Assembly: GCA_040265115.1 (NCBI GenBank)
Contig: JBDQGZ010000047.1
Location: 1 to 13,207 of the forward strand
Source of the DNA: M55B157 sp040265115
GTDB taxonomy: Bacteria; Actinomycetota; Actinomycetes; S36-B12
Length of the DNA: 13,207 nt
Direction of reading: 5' to 3'
A model generated the notes under the pieces. It saw only the letters and a list, made by a program, of their open reading frames with translations. It ran no database searches and was not told the DNA's origin. Positions 6,616-13,038 of the stretch are shown in pieces. A program made the translations under genes and the position numbers. How positions within the stretch are numbered: the stretch's first letter is position 1; each line of letters opens with the position of its first letter.

Positions 6616-7215
6616 TCACGACACCCGCACGAGAGAGCGATAGTCCGCTGCGGTGGCGGGTCCATCGAGCAGACGACCATCGGGGAGGGGGACAGCCAGA
6701 GCCTCACCCTGCTCATTGACCACGAGCACGCCATCGGTTGTGCGCACTCCCGTCAACGTCAACACCACCTGACCCAGCAGCAGGATCTGCTCGGTGGGAG
6801 GGAGTGCGGTGAATGCGGGGCTCGCCTGCACCGTCACGATTCCTACCTGCGGTGGATTGGTGTCCGTCGCACTGACGAATGCCTCACCCGTCAGAGGATC
6901 GACCACCACGGTGCGCAGGTTCTCGGTGTCAGCCGGTGGACCAGCAGCGAGAGCATCCAGTAACTGCTGCGGCTCGGTGCCTTCCACCGGAGCTGTTACG
7001 GGAACGATCCCTTCCTCCTGCACGAACCACAGGCGCGCGGTGGCCGGGGCCGGCTGAGTCGTCGAAGTCTCCGTCGGGCTTGGGGTCGGAGTCGGCGTGG
7101 GCAGGACACCGGAGGGTAACGGCTGGGCCGAGGACTCGACCGGGACACCGCATCCGGTGACGGCCCCCAGCAGCAGAAGACCGGCCCCGATCCCGACGAG
7201 CAGGCGGCGCACCAT
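6616..7215 (-). CDS. Lipoprotein with GerMN domain (LpqB/CseA-like role)
   Basis: 199 residues. The N-terminus is a type II signal: RR at 3-4, a hydrophobic core, then GAVTGC with lipidated Cys22. A Pro/Thr/Ser-rich tether (about 39-58) leads into a single GerMN domain at about 60-185 (ARLWFVQEEGIVPVTAPVEG; PQQLLDALAAGPPADTENL; TEQILLLGQVVLTLTGV). GerMN is found in LpqB, the lipoprotein encoded with MtrAB, but LpqB is much longer and adds a beta-propeller that is absent here. The protein should sit on the outer face of the membrane and could tune the adjacent sensor kinase. Its ATG overlaps the kinase stop codon by one base (TGATG), implying coupled translation. Confidence 0.9.
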   Translation of the reverse strand: MVRRLLVGIGAGLLLLGAVTGCGVPVESSAQPLPSGVLPTPTPTPSPTETSTTQPAPATARLWFVQEEGIVPVTAPVEGTEPQQLLDALAAGPPADTENLRTVVVDPLTGEAFVSATDTNPPQVGIVTVQASPAFTALPPTEQILLLGQVVLTLTGVRTTDGVLVVNEQGEALAVPLPDGRLLDGPATAADYRSLVRVS

Positions 7216-8561
7216 CAGGGCGCCTCGACCGGCAGAGTCACGACGAAGCGGGCTCCACGCCCGACCGGGTTGGTGGTGATTTCCACGCTGGCCCCGAGCC
7301 GGCGGCTCTGCTCGCGCACGAGGGCAAGGCCCAGCCCCGCCCCATCGGTTCCCGCCGACCCCGAACCGCGGGTAAATGGCTCGAACAAACGCGATGCCTC
7401 CTCCGGCTCGATTCCCGGGCCCTCGTCATCGACGGTGATCACCACCGGGTCGTTCGAGGTCTTCGGTGAGACCACCTCGACTCGGGTGACCCCACCTCCA
7501 TGACGCTGGGCGTTGTCGATGAGGTTCCCGAGAATGCGCTCGAATCTGCGGGCATCGGTGTGAGCGAGGGCCTCACCCCCGTGCACGAGCTCCTCCGGCA
7601 GGTCACGATCCCGCAACACCTCTCGCACCAAGACCGTGACATCGGCAGTCTCGCGCTGCAGTTCGGTGTCGGAGGTGACGCTGGAGATCTCCAGAAGGTC
7701 GAGCACCATCTGGGAGAGGCGCCGAACCTGCCGGACCAAGACCTCGACGATGTTGGCATCCCGCTCGGGCAGAGATTCTCGCCGCCGCTCGAGCAACTCC
7801 GCAGTTCCCAGCACCGACGTCAGCGGAGACCTCAACTCATGGCTGACGTTCGCGGTGAACCGTCGTTCGCGAGAGATCTGGGACTGAACCGCCTCCGCCA
7901 TCTCATTGAAGGAGTCACTGATCGGGTCGAGATCAGGATCGCCGGTCGCTCGCAATCGAACGGAGTAGTCCCCCTCAGCGACCTGACCGGCTCCCTCGGA
8001 GAGCTCGCGCAAGGGTCGCAAGATCCGGGCGCCCGCCCCCCGGCCGACGGTCGCCCCAGCCCCGAAGGAGGCGACGGCGAGAACGAGGAGCACCCAGCCG
8101 GCGATGACGAAAGTGGTGTCGAGATCAAGCAGCGGGAACACTTCGACATAGAGCCCACCGCTGCTCAAGCCCACCGCGACCGCGAGATACGGATCCGATC
8201 CCACCGCGAACCGCTGCAAGGCACCGCCGGTGTCGGCGGTGACCGAGATCAGGTCAGCGGGAAGGGATTCCGGAGAGACGGTGACGCCGGCGGTGTACCA
8301 CTCGCCATCAACGAACAGCAGGGGCTGGGAGGTGCCCACCGAGGGGATCTGCTCGAGGATTCGTCCGGGGGCCACCCCTGCTTCCAGGCCAGCTGAGGCC
8401 GCACGCGCATCGAGGAGTGCTCGTGTGAGAGCAGCAGTTTCGCGCTGATTGAGCAGATAGACCCGGGCCAGGAAATAGGTGGTCCCGGAGACAGCAATAG
8501 CCACCGCCAGCGACAGCACCCCGAAGGTGAGGGCGACACGCGACCGCAGACCCAGCTTCAT
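7215..8561 (-). CDS. Two-component sensor histidine kinase
   Basis: 448 residues. TM1 is at about 9-33, followed by an extracytoplasmic sensor loop of about 115 residues (34-148) that I do not recognise, and TM2 at about 149-173. HAMP follows at 176-229, then HisKA at 231-297 with phospho-acceptor His241 in SHELRSPLTSV, then HATPase_c at about 336-445 with N-box NLIDNAQRHGG (346-356), G1 DDEGPG (378-383) and G2 GAGLGLAL (407-414). All catalytic boxes are intact. It starts 25 nt after the response regulator and overlaps the lipoprotein start. The architecture is that of MtrB/CseC-type kinases. The signal is unknown; the lipoprotein partner and the sigma output suggest an envelope cue. Confidence 0.95.
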   Translation of the reverse strand: MKLGLRSRVALTFGVLSLAVAIAVSGTTYFLARVYLLNQRETAALTRALLDARAASAGLEAGVAPGRILEQIPSVGTSQPLLFVDGEWYTAGVTVSPESLPADLISVTADTGGALQRFAVGSDPYLAVAVGLSSGGLYVEVFPLLDLDTTFVIAGWVLLVLAVASFGAGATVGRGAGARILRPLRELSEGAGQVAEGDYSVRLRATGDPDLDPISDSFNEMAEAVQSQISRERRFTANVSHELRSPLTSVLGTAELLERRRESLPERDANIVEVLVRQVRRLSQMVLDLLEISSVTSDTELQRETADVTVLVREVLRDRDLPEELVHGGEALAHTDARRFERILGNLIDNAQRHGGGVTRVEVVSPKTSNDPVVITVDDEGPGIEPEEASRLFEPFTRGSGSAGTDGAGLGLALVREQSRRLGASVEITTNPVGRGARFVVTLPVEAP

Positions 8562-8586
8562 CGCGGACCCGATCTCATGGGCCAGC

Positions 8587-9276
8587 TCAATCCTTCAGGC
8601 GGTACCCGAAGCCACGCACGGTGACCAGGTGCGCTGGATTGGCTGGATCGACCTCGATCTTCGACCGCAGACGGTAGATCAGGTTGTCCACCACGCGACC
8701 ATCACCCGCGTTTCCGTATCCCCAGACTCGGCGCAGGAGTTCATCCCGGCTGAGCACCCTACCCCGTGCGAGCACCAGTTCCTGAAGAACTCGAAACTCG
8801 ATGCGGGACAGCATGATCGGCTCACCTTCGAGGAGAACCTCTGCCGTGTCTGGATGCACCTCGATCGGTCCGCACACCAACGAGGCCGGCTCTTCCTCGG
8901 TCGCGGTAGTGCGACGCAACTGGGAGCGGATCCGAGCGGAGAGTTCCTTCGCCACGAAGGGCTTCGTGACATAGTCGTCGGCCCCCGCCTCGAGCCCCGC
9001 CACCACATCATGGCTGTCAGCCTGTGCGGTGACGACGATGATCGGCACCTGGCTTTGGGCCCGCAGGGAACGGATCACGTCGAAGCCGTGGATTCCAGGC
9101 AACCGCAGATCCACGAGCACGACATCTGGCTGCTCGTCCTGGACGAGTACGAGGCCCTGTTCACCGGTGACCGCCTCAACCACGCGGTATCCCTCCTCCT
9201 CGAGGAAGGTGCGCAGGACAAGTCGGATCGCCTCATCGTCTTCGATGATCATCACGGTGCGGTTCAGAGAGGACAT
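8587..9276 (-). CDS. OmpR/PhoB-family response regulator
   Basis: 229 residues. The receiver domain (about 7-122) has acidic pocket D13/D14, phospho-acceptor Asp56 in VLVDLRLPG, switch Thr83 and Lys105 in TKPF. The winged-helix DNA-binding domain (about 133-228) has IEFRVLQELVLARGRVLSRDELLRRVWG, VVDNLIYRLRSKIE and VTVRGFGYRLKD, all typical of the OmpR class. It is the first gene of the operon, so it probably activates its own transcription and that of the downstream sigma gene; no direct-repeat operator was obvious upstream. ATG 9276 is the natural domain start, with no strong Shine-Dalgarno. Confidence 0.95.
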   Translation of the reverse strand: MSSLNRTVMIIEDDEAIRLVLRTFLEEEGYRVVEAVTGEQGLVLVQDEQPDVVLVDLRLPGIHGFDVIRSLRAQSQVPIIVVTAQADSHDVVAGLEAGADDYVTKPFVAKELSARIRSQLRRTTATEEEPASLVCGPIEVHPDTAEVLLEGEPIMLSRIEFRVLQELVLARGRVLSRDELLRRVWGYGNAGDGRVVDNLIYRLRSKIEVDPANPAHLVTVRGFGYRLKD

Positions 9277-9318
9277 GCGCGAGAGTCGCTTTCTCGATCG
9301 GGCCTACGGATCATCGCT

Positions 9319-9336
9319 CCTCGCCGTGCGGCGAGG
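9319..9336 (-). terminator. GC-rich hairpin after the small membrane peptide gene
   Basis: CCTCGCC and GGCGAGG form a perfect 7-bp stem with a 4-nt loop (GTGC on the plus strand). It lies 11 nt beyond the stop codon of the small membrane peptide and 42 nt before the response-regulator start. No U-tract follows, which is common for actinobacterial terminators. It could insulate the signalling operon from upstream transcription. Confidence 0.5.
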
Positions 9337-9347
9337 GGGAGGGTGGA

Positions 9348-9440
9348 TCAGGCGTCGTCGTCGGAGTTGCGCTGGGTGACGACGTAGACGACAGCACCTA
9401 TGGCGGCCAGACCGAGTAGGAGCAGCAGTAGTTTCTTCAT
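9348..9440 (-). CDS. 30-residue single-pass membrane peptide (DLW-39-like)
   Basis: The ATG at 9440 opens a 30-residue frame: MKK, a Leu/Ala/Val-rich transmembrane helix (about 4-21), then a polar tail TQRNSDDDA. The frame stays open further upstream, but that part is antisense to the MobA-like gene. A -10-like TAGGGT lies exactly 7 nt before this ATG and a GC hairpin follows the stop codon, so it has its own transcription-unit signals. It resembles the short actinobacterial DLW-39 proteins (MKK-plus-Leu helix with acidic tail), but the DLW tripeptide itself is missing. Function is unknown; an envelope-linked role is conceivable next to a two-component operon. It could be mistaken for a signal peptide, but no mature domain follows. 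Confidence 0.6.
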   Translation of the reverse strand: MKKLLLLLLGLAAIGAVVYVVTQRNSDDDA

Positions 9441-9447
9441 GGGATAC

Positions 9448-9453
9448 ACCCTA
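9448..9453 (-). promoter_or_regulatory. Likely -10 element (TAGGGT) for the small membrane peptide
   Basis: TAGGGT on the minus strand fits TANNNT and is separated from the ATG at 9440 by exactly 7 nt, suggesting a leaderless transcript. It lies in the 46-bp divergent gap shared with the MobA-like gene. No clear -35 is seen. Confidence 0.35.
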
Positions 9454-9473
9454 CGCCCCCACATCAGCGATGG

Positions 9474-9479
9474 GAGAAT
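9474..9479 (+). promoter_or_regulatory. Possible -10 element (GAGAAT) for the MobA-like gene
   Basis: GAGAAT has the two most constrained -10 positions (A2 and T6) and ends exactly 7 nt before ATG 9487, which lacks a Shine-Dalgarno sequence. This is the weakest of the -10 calls in the window because position 1 is G. Confidence 0.28.
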
Positions 9480-9486
9480 TCCGCGT

Positions 9487-10134
9487 ATGTCGGCGTCGAA
9501 GCCCCGCGTCGGGGCGCTCATCCTCGCCGGGGGCACCTCGTCGCGCATGGGTCGAGACAAGCTTGCCCTCCAGCGCGGTGGGATCACCCTGCTCGACACC
9601 GTCGTCCAGGGCGCCGTCGACGCCCTCCACGCGATCTCCACCGGGCCTCCTGTCGTCGTCGTGGGGCCGGTCGTCGTCATAGGGGAGGCATCCAACCCGG
9701 AATCGTGGCCGGGCGTGTCGTGGACACGAGAGCAACCTCCCGGCGGCGGACCGGTGGCCGCGATTGCGGCAGGGCTCGATCACCTCGGTCACGTCTATGA
9801 GCCCAGCACCACCCATGCGGACACCGCCGTGGTCATCCTGGCAGGGGACGCCCCCGCTGGCCCCGAAGCCATCCCACTCCTGTACGAGAGGCTCTGCGAT
9901 GGCGATGCCGATGGAGTGGTGCTCGTCGATGGTGATGGTCGCAGGCAACCACTGTGTGCGATCTACCGAGAGGACGTCCTGCGGGAGGCCCTTGCCTCAT
10001 TCGGCGAAACTCACGGCACCAGCCTGCATGCCCTGCTCGAACATCTGCGATTAGTCGAAGTGATTGACAACCGCAGACTTGCCGCGGACATCGACACACT
10101 TGTCGACGCTCATCGATTCGGTTTCTACGCCTAG
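9487..10134 (+). CDS. mobA: MobA-like molybdenum cofactor guanylyltransferase (NTP-transferase fold)
   Basis: 215 residues. The start of the fold is LILAGGTSSRMGRDKLAL at 11-28, the LAGGxSxRMGxDK signature of MobA/MobA-like nucleotidyltransferases (GTP binding, with Lys25 as key base). EQPPGGGPVAAIAAGL (82-97), AGDAP (119-123, in the place of the metal-binding CDxP motif), QPLCAIY (154-160) and DIDT (201-204) follow in the family order. MobA joins GMP to molybdopterin to make the bis-MGD cofactor; related proteins act on other substrates (MocA with CTP, CofC-like), so the exact substrate is less certain than the fold. No other Mo-cofactor genes are in the window. ATG 9487 is chosen because the domain begins 8 residues later; the upstream open frame is antisense to the membrane peptide gene. 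Confidence 0.82.
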   Translation: MSASKPRVGALILAGGTSSRMGRDKLALQRGGITLLDTVVQGAVDALHAISTGPPVVVVGPVVVIGEASNPESWPGVSWTREQPPGGGPVAAIAAGLDHLGHVYEPSTTHADTAVVILAGDAPAGPEAIPLLYERLCDGDADGVVLVDGDGRRQPLCAIYREDVLREALASFGETHGTSLHALLEHLRLVEVIDNRRLAADIDTLVDAHRFGFYA

Positions 10135-10916
10135 GGCACCCAGGGAGCCGAGGACTTGGTGAGGAAGGCCGTCATTCCCGCCTTCGCCTCCTCCGAGGTG
10201 AACAGTCGTGCCGACAGCTCCGCTGTCCACGCGAATGCCTCATCACGCTGCAACATCGGAACTCGGCGCAGCAGTTCCTTTGTCTCGCGCAGTGCCTGAG
10301 GACCACAGGCAAGAAGGGACTCGACGTATCGCTGCACGGCCGCATCAAGGCCGTCATCCTCGACCACAGCGGTGACCAATCCCGCCCGCAGCACTCGGTC
10401 AGCAGTGACCCGCTCACCGGTGAGCAGCAACTCCGACGCGTCCCGCGGGTTCATCCGGGGGATGCAGACCGTAGCGATGATTGCGGGTGCCAGGCCCAGG
10501 CGCACCTCACTGAAGGCGAAGCGTGCCGAAGCCGCCGCGACGGCAATATCGCAGGCGGCCACCAGTCCATTGCCGCCGCCGGCGACATGTCCCTGCACTC
10601 GCCCGATGAGGGGCTTGGGGTGGTCGAGCATGGTGGTGAGCACGGTGACGAGTGCATCCGTTCCGCCTGTGGCGAAGCCACCATCTGTCGCTGCCACCGC
10701 ACCTGCAAGATCAGCTCCCGAGCAGAACACGTTGCCTGATCCGGTGATGACCACGACGCGGATCTCGTCATCAGTAGCAGTCTGTTGAAGGTGATCGATG
10801 AGTAGCGCCATGCCCTCGCCGTCGAGCCGGTTCTTGGCCTCTGGCCTGTTCAAGGTGATGGTCGCCACACCCGCGTCACGGGTGAGCAATACGGCGTCCG
10901 ATTCGCTGCTGCTCAT
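10131..10916 (-). CDS. Enoyl-CoA hydratase/isomerase family protein, methylglutaconyl-CoA hydratase-like
   Basis: 261 residues, crotonase fold. CSGADLAGAV (65-74) and GHVAGGGNGLVAACD (109-123) supply the oxyanion hole, FSEVRLGLAPAIIA (135-148) carries catalytic Glu137, and TGERVTADRVLRAGLV (166-181) is the C-terminal family motif. The first catalytic Glu of classical crotonase (Glu144 in rat) is Gly117 here, while the second (Glu164 in rat) is kept. The SEVRLGLAPAxI stretch is like methylglutaconyl-CoA hydratases (LiuC, AtuE) of leucine and terpene catabolism. Its ATG overlaps the dehydrogenase stop codon (ATGA). The stop codon is interlocked with that of the convergent MobA-like gene (CTAG). 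It likely hydrates the unsaturated acyl-CoA of this pathway; the exact substrate is inferred. Confidence 0.9.
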   Translation of the reverse strand: MSSSESDAVLLTRDAGVATITLNRPEAKNRLDGEGMALLIDHLQQTATDDEIRVVVITGSGNVFCSGADLAGAVAATDGGFATGGTDALVTVLTTMLDHPKPLIGRVQGHVAGGGNGLVAACDIAVAAASARFAFSEVRLGLAPAIIATVCIPRMNPRDASELLLTGERVTADRVLRAGLVTAVVEDDGLDAAVQRYVESLLACGPQALRETKELLRRVPMLQRDEAFAWTAELSARLFTSEEAKAGMTAFLTKSSAPWVP

Positions 10917-12070
10917 CGCTTCGTCATTCCTTCCATCAGCGTGATGATGCGCAGCATCACTTCATCGGCTCCGCCGCCAATCGATACGAGTCGTGCATCG
11001 CGGAAATAGCGAGCCACCCACATCTCCTCCGCATAACCCATTCCGCCGTGGAATTGGACACAGGCATCGGCTACCTCCCGAGCAAGACGGCCGACCTTGA
11101 GCTTCGCCACAGTCGCCTCACGCGTGACGTCCTCGCCCTCGGCAAACTTCTGCGCAGCGAGCTGGCAGAAGCCATCGACGACATCGACCTCGGCATACAG
11201 TTCCGCCAGCCGATACTGCAGCGCCTGATTCGCCAGGAGCGGTTTGCCGAACGCACTCCGGTCCTGCAGGTACTCCTTCGTTCGATCGAGGGCTCGACGA
11301 GCTCCCGCGACGGCGATGTAGGCGCCAATGAGTCGCTCGTCCTGGAACTGCGTCATCTGCTGCTGGAATCCGCGCCCGGGCTCACCGATCACGTTGGTCG
11401 CTGGCACCCGGACCTCGTCGAGGACCAACTCAGCGGTGTCGCTGGAACGATTGCCCATCTTGTCGATCTTGCGGCCCACGCTGAAGCCCGGGGAATCCGT
11501 AGGGACGATGATCAAGCTCATGCCGTGGTAGTCGCCGGGCTTCGATGTCTCATCGGTGCGCGCCAGCAGGCAGATCCAATCGGCCTGCGTGCCGCTAGTG
11601 ATCCACATCTTTCGACCCGTGATGACGAGGTCGTCGCCGTCGCGGACAGCTCGTGTTGAGATCCCCGCGACATCAGAACCCGCGTCGGGTTCGCTCACGG
11701 CGATCGAGCACACCATCTCGCCGCGAAGCGTGGGTTCGAGCCACGTCCGCTTGAGCTCATCCGACCCGTATCGCGCTAGCGCCGGCGTCGCCATCGCACA
11801 CTGGACAGCAATCGCCATCGGGACACCGGCTGCATCGCAACGACCGAGTTCTTGGGCGAAGATATAGGTGAAGGAGTGATCTGCGCCGCCACCACCGAAC
11901 TCCGGGTCGTATTCCAGTCCGATCGCCCCGATCGCCCCGAGTTTCCCGAAGACCTCATGCGCGGGGAAGATTCCAGCTTCCTCCCATTCATGAATACGGG
12001 GATTGATCTCCTCGTCGACCAGTCGACGCACTGCCTGTCGGAACTGCTCATGCTCCTCGGTGAACTTCAT
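10913..12070 (-). CDS. Acyl-CoA dehydrogenase, long-chain/isovaleryl/citronellyl-CoA-like catalytic layout
   Basis: 385 residues, full-length FAD flavoprotein that desaturates acyl-CoA thioesters. CSIAVSEPDAGSD (121-133) and KMWITSGTQADW (154-165) bind FAD and substrate; QFHGGMGYAEEMWVARYFRDARL (339-361) is the C-terminal signature. Where medium-chain enzymes carry the catalytic Glu (IYEGT), this protein has IGGGADE (364-370). The Glu is instead in the helix G stretch QDERL (Glu245), as in long-chain and isovaleryl-CoA dehydrogenases, an arrangement tied to bulky or branched substrates. With the AtuA proteins next door, a citronellyl-CoA-type or other branched acyl-CoA substrate is plausible but unproven. 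AAGGAG precedes the ATG by 6 nt. Confidence 0.94.
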   Translation of the reverse strand: MKFTEEHEQFRQAVRRLVDEEINPRIHEWEEAGIFPAHEVFGKLGAIGAIGLEYDPEFGGGGADHSFTYIFAQELGRCDAAGVPMAIAVQCAMATPALARYGSDELKRTWLEPTLRGEMVCSIAVSEPDAGSDVAGISTRAVRDGDDLVITGRKMWITSGTQADWICLLARTDETSKPGDYHGMSLIIVPTDSPGFSVGRKIDKMGNRSSDTAELVLDEVRVPATNVIGEPGRGFQQQMTQFQDERLIGAYIAVAGARRALDRTKEYLQDRSAFGKPLLANQALQYRLAELYAEVDVVDGFCQLAAQKFAEGEDVTREATVAKLKVGRLAREVADACVQFHGGMGYAEEMWVARYFRDARLVSIGGGADEVMLRIITLMEGMTKR

Positions 12071-12073
12071 CCC

Positions 12074-12673
12074 TCACTCCTTCGTCATTCCTAATGCAGC
12101 GGTCCACAGTTGTGTCAGCGTCCTCACGGCAATCTCCTCGTCATAGGTCTCTCCCCGACCGAACCAGTGACGCGAAAACCCCTCGACCATCGAGCACAGC
12201 GCCGCGGCAGACACCTGCGGATCGAGGTCGCAACGCGCATCACCGTCCTTCTGCATCCGCTCGATCGTCGCCGCGACTCGGCGCACATGGGTGGCTCGCA
12301 ATTCAGCGAGGACCGCACGGAACTCCTCGCGGGTCGCCGCCGCCTGCTCGATCACGCTGAGCAGTCCTGCGTTCTGGCGGTAGGAATCGAGATAGATCCG
12401 ATTCGCCCTGTCGATGCGCGCTGCGGCATCGGTGCCTTCCGGGGTGCGCATCGACGCATAGAGATCAGCGATGATGGAGTCTGCGACCGCGGCGAGCACC
12501 GCATCCTTCGTTGCAAACCAGGTGTAGACCGTCCCGTGGCTCACCCCGGCTGCCGTGGCGATGTCGCTCATGCGGGTTCCGTCGTAGCCACGCTCCTCGA
12601 ACACGTTGCGGGCAGCGAGGATGAGGCCCTCCCGGGTCCTTCGCCCCCGATCGGTCAGCGGTTGGGCGGTCAT
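12074..12673 (-). CDS. TetR-family transcriptional regulator
   Basis: 199 residues. The N-terminal HTH spans about 12-58 with FEERGYDGTRMSDIATAAGVSHGTVYTWFATKDAVLAAV, the classic TetR pattern; the remainder is the helical ligand-binding/dimer domain. It lies inside the catabolic operon: its ATG overlaps the stop codon of the AtuA C-terminal-domain gene (ATGA) and its own stop is 3 nt before the dehydrogenase ATG. It is therefore probably made together with the enzymes it controls, giving autoregulation from an operon promoter upstream of the window. The ligand is probably a pathway acyl-CoA, as for FadR/AcrR-like relatives; that is inference. Confidence 0.93.
   Translation of the reverse strand: MTAQPLTDRGRRTREGLILAARNVFEERGYDGTRMSDIATAAGVSHGTVYTWFATKDAVLAAVADSIIADLYASMRTPEGTDAAARIDRANRIYLDSYRQNAGLLSVIEQAAATREEFRAVLAELRATHVRRVAATIERMQKDGDARCDLDPQVSAAALCSMVEGFSRHWFGRGETYDEEIAVRTLTQLWTAALGMTKE
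12077..12082 (-). promoter_or_regulatory. Strong ribosome binding site for the acyl-CoA dehydrogenase
   Basis: AAGGAG on the minus strand lies 6 nt before ATG 12070. It is also the last two sense codons (Lys-Glu) of the TetR gene, so the regulator's C-terminus doubles as the translation signal for the next gene. It is one of the clearest Shine-Dalgarno sequences in the window and fixes the dehydrogenase start. Confidence 0.8.
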
Positions 12674-13038
12674 GCGAGATTCGCCCCCTCCGGCGGAAGG
12701 AGGTGATCGGGGATGTCCACGAGGCGTGCGCGAACCTGCTCCCCCAGCCCCTTCGCCTGCGGGTCGAGGGATGCATTTTCCGAGACTCCCCGTCCCAGCA
12801 GACCGTGAATGATGACGTTCACCGCGCGCAGATTCGCCAGGGGATAGATCTCGACACGCAGGTCGCTGCTGTCAGGCAGCAACTCGTGGACGCGATCAAC
12901 AGTCAGCCAGTCCTCGAGCCATGCGTACGCTGCGTCGGGATCGGGAACCCCTTGTGGCACGAAGATGCCGACGTTGGCCGCACCGCCCTTATCCCCGCTT
13001 CGGGCTCCGACCAGTCGACCAAGCAGCACCCTGCTCAT
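12670..13038 (-). CDS. AtuA C-terminal (ferredoxin-like fold) domain as a separate protein
   Basis: 122 residues. LVGARSGDKGGAANVGIFV at 9-27 is the signature of the domain found at the C-terminus of AtuA (acyclic terpene utilisation) proteins, usually written RSGDKGxxxNVG; YPLANLRAVNVIIHGLLGRGVSEN at 65-88 is the second conserved block, followed by LDPQAKGLGE. In many proteobacteria this domain is fused to the DUF1446 body; here it is its own gene. The ATG overlaps the stop codon of the preceding DUF1446 gene (ATGA), and its own stop overlaps the TetR ATG in the same way. The domain's biochemical role is not established; AtuA is required for growth on citronellol or geraniol in Pseudomonas. 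The two chains probably form one complex. Confidence 0.87.
   Translation of the reverse strand: MSRVLLGRLVGARSGDKGGAANVGIFVPQGVPDPDAAYAWLEDWLTVDRVHELLPDSSDLRVEIYPLANLRAVNVIIHGLLGRGVSENASLDPQAKGLGEQVRARLVDIPDHLLPPEGANLA

Noticed and set aside
6609..6734. 42-residue N-terminal extension of the sigma factor
   Set aside because: It overlaps the GerMN domain coding sequence and does not resemble sigma region 2; GTG 6608 fits the domain start and the operon spacing.
7500..8396. 298-residue plus-strand open frame opposite the sensor kinase
   Set aside because: Low-complexity charged antisense shadow produced by the GC bias of the kinase gene.
8479..9387. 302-residue plus-strand open frame opposite the response regulator
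   Set aside because: Antisense shadow of an intact OmpR-family regulator, with no recognisable motifs.
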